Positions 1 through 5,532 of a stretch of DNA of 6,098 nt are shown here, in pieces. The notes beneath the pieces are model-generated. The model was not told the origin of the DNA, did not search any database, and saw only the letters and a program-made list of their open reading frames with translations. The stretch comes from Nevskia soli DSM 19509 (GTDB lineage Bacteria > Pseudomonadota > Gammaproteobacteria > Nevskiales > Nevskiaceae). Position 1 is the stretch's first letter; each line of letters begins with the position of its first letter. Made by a program: the position numbers and the translations under genes. The stretch covers positions 1 to 6,098 of the forward strand of contig NZ_JONR01000077.1 in the NCBI RefSeq assembly GCF_000711955.1, read 5' to 3'.

Positions 1-354
1 CCTGCACGACCAGGTGCCCGCCGATCTGGATGTGCATGTCGTGATGGACAACTACGGCACGCACAAGACCCCAGCGGTTCGATCCTGGTTTGCTCGCCAC
101 CCGCACTTCAAGCCCCACTTCACGCCCACCTCGGCCTCTTGGATCAACCAAGTCGAACGCTGGTTTGCGGACCTGACCCAGAAACAAATCCGGCGCGGGA
201 CGCATCGCAGCACGGTGGCGTTGGAAGCCGCCATCCGTGACTACCTGAATACCTACAACAAAAACCCACGGCCATTCGCTTGGACCAAGTCCGCCGACGA
301 CATCCTCGCTTCCATTAAGAGATTTTGTCAGCGAACTTCTAACTCAGGACACTA
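1..354 (+). mobile_element. 3' end of an IS630-family insertion sequence (element A), cut by the window edge
   Basis: The block holds the C-terminal part of an IS630-type DDE transposase and a plausible right end. Element sequence appears to run to ...AGGACAC at 352, followed by the target dinucleotide TA at 353-354 and then host DNA. Read inward on the minus strand the end begins GTGTCCTGAGTTAGAAGTTC. IS630/Tc1/mariner elements insert at TA and duplicate it; only one copy can be seen here because the left end is outside the window. The terminal sequence is unlike that of the second IS at 5077-6095, so this is a different element. The end point is inferred from the transposase stop and the TA rule, since no left inverted repeat is available for comparison. 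Confidence 0.8.
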
Positions 355-355
355 G
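2..355 (+). CDS. IS630-family transposase, C-terminal part (5'-truncated by window edge)
   Basis: The frame is open from base 2, so the gene starts upstream of the window; the GTG at 14 is internal. About 117 residues are visible. They cover the second catalytic Asp in VVMDNYGTHK (codon 47-49) and the catalytic Glu in SASWINQVERWF (codon 155-157), with 35 residues between them, as in IS630/Tc1-mariner DDE enzymes that cut and paste at TA. The tail WTKSADDILASIKRF is a typical C-terminus of one IS630 subgroup. The HTH domain and the first Asp lie outside the window. The stop TAG at 353-355 uses the TA of the target plus the first flanking base, so the gene is not closed by the element's own DNA. 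The remaining part looks intact; whether the whole element is active cannot be judged. Confidence 0.88.
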   Translation: MHDQVPADLDVHVVMDNYGTHKTPAVRSWFARHPHFKPHFTPTSASWINQVERWFADLTQKQIRRGTHRSTVALEAAIRDYLNTYNKNPRPFAWTKSADDILASIKRFCQRTSNSGH

Positions 356-951
356 TGCGCAGCCGTCGTCGGTGCGGTTGAAACCGCCGGTGCCGGGGGT
401 GCGCAGTTGGGCTCGAGCATGGTGTTCTTCTTCAGCGGATCGATCTGGCCGAACTGCGCCGCGTCGGCCTTGCCCAGCAGCAGCGGCGGCACATAATTGC
501 TGCGCAGTTTCAGCGTCACGTTGGTGGTGAAGGCGTGGTCGCCGATGCAGAAGCTCATCGCCACCACCGGTTGGTGCAGGGTGCCGCCGTCGCGGTCGTG
601 CACATGCTGGTCCTTCAGCACCGGCAGCGCGAGGTTGACGGTCTTGCCGGGCATGACCTCGCCGTTGTCGATGGTGAAGTGCACATAGGTGCCGCCTTCG
701 CCGCTGGCGTACTTGATGTCCTGCACCAGCAGCACGGTGGAGTCGCCGCCGCCGACCAGTTGCGCCTGCACCTCGATCGAAGGCGAGCCCGTCACCAAGG
801 CGCGCTCCAGGCGGCCGTACACATGGGTCAGCGGCACCGGCTTGGCCGGTGCGGCGGCGGACGTGGCGGCGGATGTCTGCGCCTGCGCGCCAAAGGCGCA
901 GAGTGCGCCGGCGAGCGCAACCAGCGATAAGCGGCCTGTTCTGTTTCTCAT
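352..951 (-). CDS. secreted retropepsin-like (RimB/PF05618-type) protein lacking the catalytic DTG
   Basis: This is a predicted exported protein of 199 residues. Residues 1-24 form a Sec signal peptide: basic start (RNRTGR), hydrophobic LSLVALAGALCAFG, and likely cleavage after AQA (24). The Cys at 18 does not fit a lipobox. Residues 43-175 resemble the retropepsin-like family called ATP-dependent zinc protease/RimB. The best anchors are VYGRLERALV near 44, QDIKYASG near 77, YVHFTID near 89, and LRSNYVPPLLLGKADAAQF followed by IDP (149-172). Where the family has Asp-Thr-Gly, this protein reads Val-Gly-Gly (66-68), so it is probably a non-catalytic relative. C135 and C183 could form a disulfide. 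The ATG at 951 is preferred: AAAGGGGG at 961-968 sits 9 nt upstream, whereas a TTG at 960 would abut it. The gene begins 5 nt after the purD stop and is probably cotranscribed. The stop at 352-354 overlaps the IS target TA, so the C-terminus may have been altered by the insertion. Family assignment is by eye. Confidence 0.75.
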   Translation of the reverse strand: MRNRTGRLSLVALAGALCAFGAQAQTSAATSAAAPAKPVPLTHVYGRLERALVTGSPSIEVQAQLVGGGDSTVLLVQDIKYASGEGGTYVHFTIDNGEVMPGKTVNLALPVLKDQHVHDRDGGTLHQPVVAMSFCIGDHAFTTNVTLKLRSNYVPPLLLGKADAAQFGQIDPLKKNTMLEPNCAPPAPAVSTAPTTAAH

Positions 952-956
952 CCCGG

Positions 957-2243
957 TCAACCCCCTTTCTCCCTGGAAATCGCACGATAGCCGATATCCT
1001 TGCGGAAGTGGGCGCCTTCCCAGTGGATGCCCGCCAGCGCCTTGTACGCTTCGGCCTGCGCCGCGCCGACAGTGTCGCCGAGGCCGCAGACGCAGAGCAC
1101 GCGGCCGCCGCTGGTCAGCACCTGGCCGTCGCGCAGCGTGGTGCCGGCATGGAACACCTTGGCCTTGTCGCCCACGGCCGTATCCAGCCCGCTGATCGGA
1201 TCGTTCTTGCGGATGGCGCCGGGATAGCCGCCCGCGGCCATTACCACGCCCAGCGCCGCCTGTGGATTCCAGCGCGGCGGCGCGGTGTTCGGGTCGCCCG
1301 CCACCGCCGCTTCGAGCAGATCCAGCAGGTCCGAGTCCAGGCGCATCAGGATCGGCTGCGTCTCCGGATCGCCCAGGCGCGCGTTGAATTCCACCACGCT
1401 GGGACTGCCGTCCGGAGCGATCATCAGGCCGGCGTAGAGGAAGCCGGTGAAGGGGCGGCCTTCGGCGGCCATGGCGCGCAAGGTCGGCTCGATCACCTCG
1501 GCCCGCGCCCGCGCATCCACTTCCGGCGTCACCACCGGGGCGGGCGAGTAGGCGCCCATGCCGCCGGTGTTGGGGCCTTGGTCGTGGTCGAACACGCGCT
1601 TGTGGTCCTGGGCCGAGGCCAGGGGCACGTAGTTGGTGCCGGCGGCGACGACGATGTAGCTGGCTTCTTCGCCGACCAGGAAATCCTCGACCACCACGCG
1701 CGCGCCGGCCTGGCCCATGCTGCCTGCCAGCATGTGCTTGATGGCGTCCTGCGCTTCCTCCACGGTCATCGCCACCACCACGCCCTTGCCGGCGGCCAGG
1801 CCGTCGGCCTTGACCACGATCGGCGCGCCGCGCTGGGCCACGTAGGCCAGCGCCGGCTCGGCTTCGGTGAAGACGCGGTATTGCGCGGAGGGAATCCGGT
1901 GGCGCGCCAGGAAGTCCTTGGTGAAGGCCTTGCTTGCCTCGAGCTGCGCCGCGGCCTGGGTCGGGCCGAACACGCGCAGCCCGGCGGCATTGAACGCATC
2001 CACCACGCCCGCCGCCAGCGGCCCTTCCGGGCCGACCACGGTGAAACCCACGCCCTCGGCCTGCGCCAGCTTCAACAGCGCCGGCACGTCCTCCGCGGCG
2101 ACCGCAACATTGCGGCAGCGGGGTTCGGTGGCGGTGCCGGCATTGCCCGGCGCTACCAGCACTTCGGCGACGCGGGAGGATTGCGCCAGCTTCCAGGCGA
2201 TTGCGTGTTCGCGGCCACCGCCGCCGATGACGAGAACTTTCAC
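957..2243 (-). CDS. purD: phosphoribosylamine-glycine ligase (GAR synthetase)
   Basis: This cytoplasmic enzyme of de novo purine synthesis joins 5-phosphoribosylamine and glycine using ATP, giving GAR, ADP and Pi. The protein is 428 residues, the normal length for monofunctional bacterial PurD. The N-domain starts MKVLVIGGGGREHAIAWKL (1-19) with APGNAGT at 31-37. The ATP-grasp core holds VVKADGLAAGKGVVVA (143-158), VVVEDFLVGEEAS (183-195) and the signature HDQGPNTGGMGAYSPAP (220-236). The metal/ATP segment EFNARLGDPETQ is at 285-296, followed by the C-terminal domain. The start is GTG at 2243 with GGAG 8 nt upstream; a nearby upstream ATG is out of frame and stops after five codons. It lies 60 nt downstream of ppa, with a GC-rich hairpin in the gap, and 5 nt before the next gene. 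It is not next to purH, its usual partner in enterics. All recognisable motifs are intact. Confidence 0.97.
   Translation of the reverse strand: MKVLVIGGGGREHAIAWKLAQSSRVAEVLVAPGNAGTATEPRCRNVAVAAEDVPALLKLAQAEGVGFTVVGPEGPLAAGVVDAFNAAGLRVFGPTQAAAQLEASKAFTKDFLARHRIPSAQYRVFTEAEPALAYVAQRGAPIVVKADGLAAGKGVVVAMTVEEAQDAIKHMLAGSMGQAGARVVVEDFLVGEEASYIVVAAGTNYVPLASAQDHKRVFDHDQGPNTGGMGAYSPAPVVTPEVDARARAEVIEPTLRAMAAEGRPFTGFLYAGLMIAPDGSPSVVEFNARLGDPETQPILMRLDSDLLDLLEAAVAGDPNTAPPRWNPQAALGVVMAAGGYPGAIRKNDPISGLDTAVGDKAKVFHAGTTLRDGQVLTSGGRVLCVCGLGDTVGAAQAEAYKALAGIHWEGAHFRKDIGYRAISREKGG
961..968 (-). promoter_or_regulatory. ribosome binding site inside the end of purD
   Basis: The minus strand reads AAAGGGGG, overlapping the last two glycine codons of purD and lying 9 nt before the ATG at 951. 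It decides the start of the downstream exported protein in favour of ATG 951 over the in-frame TTG at 960, and it suggests translational coupling with purD. Confidence 0.6.
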
Positions 2244-2251
2244 AGCGGCAA

Positions 2252-2255
2252 CTCC
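2252..2255 (-). promoter_or_regulatory. ribosome binding site supporting the GTG start of purD
   Basis: The minus strand reads GGAG, 8 nt before the GTG at 2243. No in-frame ATG near this point would keep the conserved N-terminus MKVLVIGGGGREH, so this site supports a GTG initiation codon. Confidence 0.55.
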
Positions 2256-2261
2256 ATCAGG

Positions 2262-2291
2262 GCCGGGCCGCCGCGAAAACGACGGCCCGGC
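2262..2291 (-). other. GC-rich hairpin between ppa and purD
   Basis: A 9-bp perfect stem (GCCGGGCCG at 2262-2270 with CGGCCCGGC at 2283-2291) extends by two more pairs after one mismatch, closing on a loop of about six bases, CGAAAA. It fills much of the 60-nt gap between the ppa stop and the purD start. No U tract follows on the minus strand, so it is not a convincing intrinsic terminator. It could stabilise the ppa 3' end, set the relative levels of the two messages, or be a repetitive extragenic palindrome. Confidence 0.55.
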
Positions 2292-2303
2292 GGCTCAGCA
2301 TGT

Positions 2304-2831
2304 TTACTTGTAGGCCTTGATCGACTTCTCGATCTCGGCGCGCGCGGCGGCGGCATCGCGCCAGCCGGCGATCTTCACCCACTTGCCGCTCTCGAGATCC
2401 TTGTAGTGCTCGTAGAAGTGCTTGATCTCGTTCTGCAGGCGCTGCGGCACGTCGGACAGGTCCTTCATGTCCTCGTAGTACTTGTTCGACACCTTGTCGG
2501 TCGGCACGGCCAGGATCTTGGCGTCCTCGCCCTTCTCGTCGGTGGTGTCGAGCACCGCCACGGCGCGGCACTTGATGACGCAGCCGGCGATGATCGGGTG
2601 CGGCGTCAGCACCAGCACGTCGACCGGATCGCCGTCGTCGTACAGGGTGTGCGGCACATAGCCGTAGTTGGCGGGATAGCTCATCGCCACGTTCATGAAG
2701 CGATCGACCATCAGCAGGCCGGAGTCCTTGTCGACCTCGTACTTCACCGGCGGGCCATAGGCCGCGATTTCGATGACGACGTTGAATTCCTGCGGTGCCT
2801 TGTCGCCGGCGCCCAGCGCTTCAAAACCCAT
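2304..2831 (-). CDS. ppa: inorganic pyrophosphatase, family I (soluble)
   Basis: This is a cytoplasmic enzyme hydrolysing PPi to two phosphates with Mg2+, which pulls biosynthetic reactions forward. The 175 residues match the usual size of about 176. Family landmarks in order are VKYEVDKDSG (29-38, with the conserved Lys30), NYGYVPHTL (55-63), the metal-binding signature DDGDPVDVL (65-73, Asp66, Asp68, Asp71), TDEKGEDAK (97-105, Asp98 and Asp103), and YKDLESGKWVKIAGW near the C-terminus. Each is one position later than in the E. coli enzyme. The ATG at 2831 has AAGGA 7 nt upstream. The gene lies 112 nt downstream of pfp on the same strand and 60 nt upstream of purD. The pfp-ppa gap carries a palindrome and a REP-like element, so ppa may have its own promoter there, although I see no convincing one. 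Confidence 0.97.
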   Translation of the reverse strand: MGFEALGAGDKAPQEFNVVIEIAAYGPPVKYEVDKDSGLLMVDRFMNVAMSYPANYGYVPHTLYDDGDPVDVLVLTPHPIIAGCVIKCRAVAVLDTTDEKGEDAKILAVPTDKVSNKYYEDMKDLSDVPQRLQNEIKHFYEHYKDLESGKWVKIAGWRDAAAARAEIEKSIKAYK

Positions 2832-2900
2832 TGCGTATTCCTTCAGGTGGTGTGCGGTTGAAAATGTCGAGCCGGCATATTCCGACTTTACTGCTGTTCC

Positions 2901-2945
2901 AGATCCTTCGTTGCACTCAGGATGCGAGGATGCGCGCGCATCCTC
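2901..2945. repeat. REP-like element and 20-bp perfect palindrome downstream of pfp
   Basis: A perfect palindrome occupies 2926-2945 (GAGGATGCGC and its complement). Next to it, 2901-2925 carries ATCCT...AGGAT arms around an 11-nt loop, and AGGATGC occurs twice in direct repeat (2919-2925 and 2928-2934). The minus strand therefore reads CATCCTGAGTGCAACGAAGG within this block, which resembles a widespread intergenic repeat as I remember it. The pfp stop codon overlaps the palindrome edge. Likely roles are mRNA 3' end protection or attenuation between pfp and ppa. No U tract is present. Copy number elsewhere in the genome cannot be seen. Confidence 0.65.
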
Positions 2946-4203
2946 ACACCTTGAACTCGCGCGCCGTCTTCCTCGGCACCGGCACGTTCTTCAGGGTGAC
3001 ATAGGCCGGCAGGCCGTTGCGATAGGGCGGGTAGTCCTCGCCCTGGATCAGCGGCGACAGGTATTCGCGGCAGGCGTCGGTGATGTGGAAGCCGTCGGCG
3101 CTGATGAACGCGCGCGGCATCTTCTTTTCCACGTTGGCCACCTGGTCCAGCGGCGCCTCGCCGATGCTCCACTTGTAGGGGGAGGAGGCCTCGCGCACGA
3201 TGGTCACCATCACGCCCGATTTGCCGGCCACGGCCAGCTCCACCGCGGCCCTGCCCACGGCATAAGCCTGCTCCACGTCGGTCTTCGAGGCGATGTGGCG
3301 CGCGGCGCGCTGCAGGTAGTCGGACACCGCCCAGTGATACTTGTACTGGAGCTTGTCCCTCACCAGTTGCGCCAGCATCGGCGCCAAGCCGCCCAGCTGC
3401 GCATGGCCGAACACATCCTTGCTGCCGGCCTCGGACATGAACCGCCCCTCGGCGTCCTGCAGGCCCTCGCTGGCCACTATCGCGCAGTAGCCGTACTTCT
3501 TCACCGATTCCTCGACGCGGGCCAGGAAGGCCGCTTCGTCGAACCTGATCTCGGGGAACAGGATGATTTGCGGCGCCTCGCCTTCCTTCTCCGCGGCGAG
3601 CCCGCCGGCGGCGGCGATCCAGCCGGCGTGACGGCCCATCACCTCCATGATGAACACCTTGGTGGAGCTCTTGGCCATCGAGGCGACGTCGTAGCCGGCC
3701 TCGCGGATCGACACGGCCACGTATTTCGCCACCGAGCCGAAGCCGGGGCAGCAATCGGTGATCGGCAGGTCGTTGTCCACCGTCTTGGGCACGTGGATGG
3801 CCTGGATCGGGTAGCCCATCCTGGCGCCGAGCTGGCTGATCTTGAGGCAGGTGTCGGCCGAGTCGCCGCCGCCGTTGTAGAAGAAATAGCCGATGTCGTG
3901 GGCCTTGAACACTTCGATCAGGCGCTCGTACTCGGCCTGGTTCTTGTCGAAGCCCTTCAGCTTGTAGCGGCAGGAGCCGAAAGCGCCGGACGGCGTGTGG
4001 CGCAGGTCGGCGATGGCCGCGGGCGACTCCTGCGAGGTATCGATCAGGTCCTCGGTCAGCGCGCCGATGATGCCGTTGCGGCCGGCGAAGACCGTGCCGA
4101 TCTTGTCGTGGAACTTGCGGGCGGTCTCGATCACGCCGGCCGCGGAGGCATTGATGACAGCGGTGACCCCACCGGACTGGGCGTAAAAGGCGTTACGTGG
4201 CAT
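2944..4203 (-). CDS. pfp: pyrophosphate-dependent 6-phosphofructokinase
   Basis: This cytoplasmic enzyme interconverts fructose-6-phosphate plus PPi and fructose-1,6-bisphosphate plus Pi; the reaction is reversible. The protein is 419 residues. It begins with the phosphoryl-donor loop AFYAQSGGVTAVINASAAG (5-23). GGGDSADT at 111-118 has Asp114 where ATP-dependent enzymes have Gly104 of GGDGS. PKTVDNDLP (139-147) has Lys140 where ATP enzymes have Gly. These two residues are the accepted markers of PPi specificity. TVDND carries the catalytic Asp, and MEVMGRHAGWIA (186-197) is the sugar-phosphate binding MGR motif. The ATG at 4203 has AGGAA about 10 nt upstream. It is divergent from adk and has a TATAAT box upstream. 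The stop overlaps a 20-bp palindrome. In xanthomonads PPi-PFK is typically the phosphofructokinase used; applying that here is inference. Confidence 0.95.
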   Translation of the reverse strand: MPRNAFYAQSGGVTAVINASAAGVIETARKFHDKIGTVFAGRNGIIGALTEDLIDTSQESPAAIADLRHTPSGAFGSCRYKLKGFDKNQAEYERLIEVFKAHDIGYFFYNGGGDSADTCLKISQLGARMGYPIQAIHVPKTVDNDLPITDCCPGFGSVAKYVAVSIREAGYDVASMAKSSTKVFIMEVMGRHAGWIAAAGGLAAEKEGEAPQIILFPEIRFDEAAFLARVEESVKKYGYCAIVASEGLQDAEGRFMSEAGSKDVFGHAQLGGLAPMLAQLVRDKLQYKYHWAVSDYLQRAARHIASKTDVEQAYAVGRAAVELAVAGKSGVMVTIVREASSPYKWSIGEAPLDQVANVEKKMPRAFISADGFHITDACREYLSPLIQGEDYPPYRNGLPAYVTLKNVPVPRKTAREFKV

Positions 4204-4256
4204 CGCTCGGGGGTTCCTGCGCGGCGAAGCCGCTTGTTTGCTGTGATCGAACCCTC

Positions 4257-4262
4257 ATTATA
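4257..4262 (-). promoter_or_regulatory. candidate -10 box (TATAAT) for pfp
   Basis: The minus strand has a perfect TATAAT, 53 nt before the pfp ATG, in the divergent pfp-adk spacer. No good -35 lies 16-18 nt upstream; that stretch is GC-only (GGCGGC-like), so an activator or a non-canonical -35 would be needed. Transcription from here would give a leader of about 45 nt containing a small hairpin, GCGGC-TTC-GCCGC (4221-4233). Confidence 0.5.
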
Positions 4263-4296
4263 GCCAGTGGCAGGGCCGCCGCCGCCCGATTGCGCG

Positions 4297-4326
4297 TTGA
4301 CGGGGTGCGCGGCGAACGGGTACCGT
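4297..4326 (+). promoter_or_regulatory. weak candidate sigma-70 promoter for adk
   Basis: TTGACG at 4297-4302 matches five of six -35 bases; 18 nt later lies TACCGT (4321-4326), a poor -10. An AT-rich patch, CAAATATTAG, follows at 4331-4340. The leader to the adk ATG would be about 95 nt and contains a run of seven T at 4387-4393. It is listed because it is the best plus-strand candidate in the spacer, not because it is strong. Confidence 0.25.
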
Positions 4327-4428
4327 TACGCAAATATTAGGTTTCACGATTGCGAGCGTCGGCACCCGCCCGGCCGTTCCGCTGAGTTTTTTTCCACGCT
4401 GGTTCCAAAACCTGGGGCTGCATCATCT

Positions 4429-4992
4429 ATGAGAATCGTTCTGCTGGGCGCGCCCGGCTCCGGCAAAGGCACGCAAGGCGAAAAGCTGGCCGCGCATTAC
4501 GGCATCCCCAAGATTTCCACGGGTGACGCTCTGCGTGCGGCCGTGGCCGCAGGCACTGACCTGGGCAAGAAGGCCAAGGCCGCGATGGATGCCGGCAAGC
4601 TGGTGGCCAATGAAATCGTCATCGGCATCGTCGAAGAGCGTCTGGAACAGCCCGACGCCAAGCCCGGCTTCATCCTCGACGGCTTCCCCCGCAACACCGC
4701 GCAGGCGCAGGTGCTGGACAAGCTGCTCGCAGGCCATGGCCAGCACCCGATCGACAAGGCCGTGCATCTGGCCGTCGACGACGAGGAAATCATTCACCGC
4801 CTGCATGATCGCGCCGTCAAGGAAGGCCGTCACGACGACCAGCCGGACGTGATCCGCCACCGCATCGAGGTCTACAACGAGGAGACCCACCCCCTGCTCG
4901 ATTACTACGAGGGGCAGGGCAAGCTGGTCACGCTGAAGGGCGTGGGCACGGTCGAGGAAATCTTCCAGGGCATCCTGAAGATCGTCGCCTGA
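4429..4992 (+). CDS. adk: adenylate kinase, short-LID bacterial form
   Basis: This cytoplasmic enzyme catalyses AMP + ATP = 2 ADP, supporting nucleotide synthesis and energy balance. The protein has 187 residues. The P-loop is GAPGSGKGT (7-15), the AMP-binding segment ISTGDALRA is at 29-37, and the signature FILDGFPRNTAQA is at 81-93. Conserved arginines lie in HRLHDR (124 and 128), EGRHDD (134) and VIRHR (143, 145). Between about 125 and 137 the LID is a short loop, without the 27-residue insertion or zinc cysteines of the long form, which explains the length. The ATG at 4429 is chosen because the frame upstream (open from 4267) has no family similarity and MRIVLLGAPGSG is the canonical N-terminus. 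The ribosome site is weak: GGGG 11 nt upstream. It is divergent from pfp and followed by a long inverted repeat. Confidence 0.97.
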   Translation: MRIVLLGAPGSGKGTQGEKLAAHYGIPKISTGDALRAAVAAGTDLGKKAKAAMDAGKLVANEIVIGIVEERLEQPDAKPGFILDGFPRNTAQAQVLDKLLAGHGQHPIDKAVHLAVDDEEIIHRLHDRAVKEGRHDDQPDVIRHRIEVYNEETHPLLDYYEGQGKLVTLKGVGTVEEIFQGILKIVA

Positions 4993-5001
4993 AGAAGAAG
5001 C

Positions 5002-5075
5002 AGTGACTAGTGGCTAGTGATTAGCGAAAAGGTCGCCAGGTCATTGTTTTTGCTAGTCACTAACCACTGATCACT
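5002..5075. repeat. long imperfect inverted repeat downstream of adk, rich in CTAG
   Basis: Two 29-nt arms (5002-5030 and 5047-5075) match at 24 positions when one is reverse-complemented, around a 16-nt loop. In an adk transcript three of the five mismatches would be G-U wobbles and two C-A, so a long stem is possible. The left arm has the internal heptamer theme CTAGTGR (5007-5013 and 5014-5020). CTAG occurs four times in or at the edge of this block (5007, 5014, 5053, 5074). The last is where the second IS630 element is inserted. It may serve as a 3' end for adk mRNA or be a small interspersed repeat; there is no U tract after the second arm. Confidence 0.7.
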
Positions 5076-5076
5076 A

Positions 5077-5101
5077 GAGCATTTTTGATTTAACAATCAA
5101 C
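5077..5101 (+). repeat. left terminal inverted repeat of IS630 element B
   Basis: The 25-bp end matches the right end at 21 positions. Inside it TTGATT (5085-5090) and AATCAA (5095-5100) form a perfect dyad around the spacer TAAC, a likely transposase or regulator contact. The dyad also overlaps the proposed -35 box of the transposase promoter. Confidence 0.92.
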
Positions 5102-5113
5102 ATTTGGTAAACA
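5085..5113 (+). promoter_or_regulatory. candidate transposase promoter reading out of the left end
   Basis: TTGATT (5085-5090, four of six -35 bases) and TAAACA (5108-5113) are 17 nt apart. TGG just before the second box gives an extended -10. The -35 lies inside the terminal repeat dyad, so transposase bound at the end could repress its own gene. Confidence 0.45.
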
Positions 5114-5139
5114 TTCCTCAGGTTCTACGGGAGGAATGT

Positions 5140-5532
5140 ATGCGCGCGTATCCACAGGAGTTTCGGGACCGGGTGTTGGCGGCGCTAGGACGTGGGGAGA
5201 AGGCCAGCGAGATTGCCCGGCGGCTGGAAGTGAGTCGGTACTTTGTCTACCAAGTGCGCGATCGGTTCGTACTGGAAAGCGAGCGTGGCATCCGCCAACT
5301 GGGAGGCTATCGACGTTCAGCCATCGAGGGGATGGAATCCACGATCCAAGGTTGGCTCAAAGCCGAGCCAGACCTGACACTGCGGGACATGTGCGACCGG
5401 CTATCTTCCCAGGGCAGGGTCCTGAAGGTGCCGGCACTATGGCACCAGTTGAATCGGATGGGCCTGACGCTTAAAAAAAACCCTGCACGCCAGCGAGCAA
5501 GAGCGCGCCGACGTGCAGCAAGCACGGCATGA
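5140..5532 (+). CDS. unshifted N-terminal product of the IS630 transposase (OrfA)
   Basis: Without a frameshift, translation from ATG 5140 gives 130 residues containing the HTH (FRDRVLAALGRGEKASEIAR and onward) and the WLKAEPDLTLRDMCDRL region. It ends in an unrelated, Arg-rich tail (ARQRARARRRAAS) after the A8 run. It keeps the likely end-binding domain but has no catalytic residues. In IS families with split transposases such products often act as repressors; that role here is inference. The second frame could start alone only at a GTG at 5513, which lacks a clear ribosome site. Confidence 0.55.
   Translation: MRAYPQEFRDRVLAALGRGEKASEIARRLEVSRYFVYQVRDRFVLESERGIRQLGGYRRSAIEGMESTIQGWLKAEPDLTLRDMCDRLSSQGRVLKVPALWHQLNRMGLTLKKNPARQRARARRRAASTA

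Noticed and set aside
344..985. A 213-codon minus-strand frame overlapping the exported protein
   Set aside because: It is a shadow frame, extremely Arg-rich, without a signal peptide or domain; the frame from 951 has both.
2262..2291. Intrinsic terminator between ppa and purD
   Set aside because: The stem is strong, but no U tract follows on the transcribed strand.
849..2861. A 670-codon open frame on the plus strand, antisense to purD and ppa
   Set aside because: It lies opposite two certain genes, is rich in His, Arg, Gly and Ala as expected for a GC-rich antisense frame, and has no family motif.
2773..4263. A 496-codon open frame on the plus strand, antisense to pfp
   Set aside because: Same artefact: pfp on the other strand has all its catalytic motifs, while this frame shows none.
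4267..4428. An upstream in-frame extension of adk by 54 residues
   Set aside because: The extension has no similarity to adenylate kinases, and MRIVLLGAPGSG at 4429 is the canonical N-terminus.
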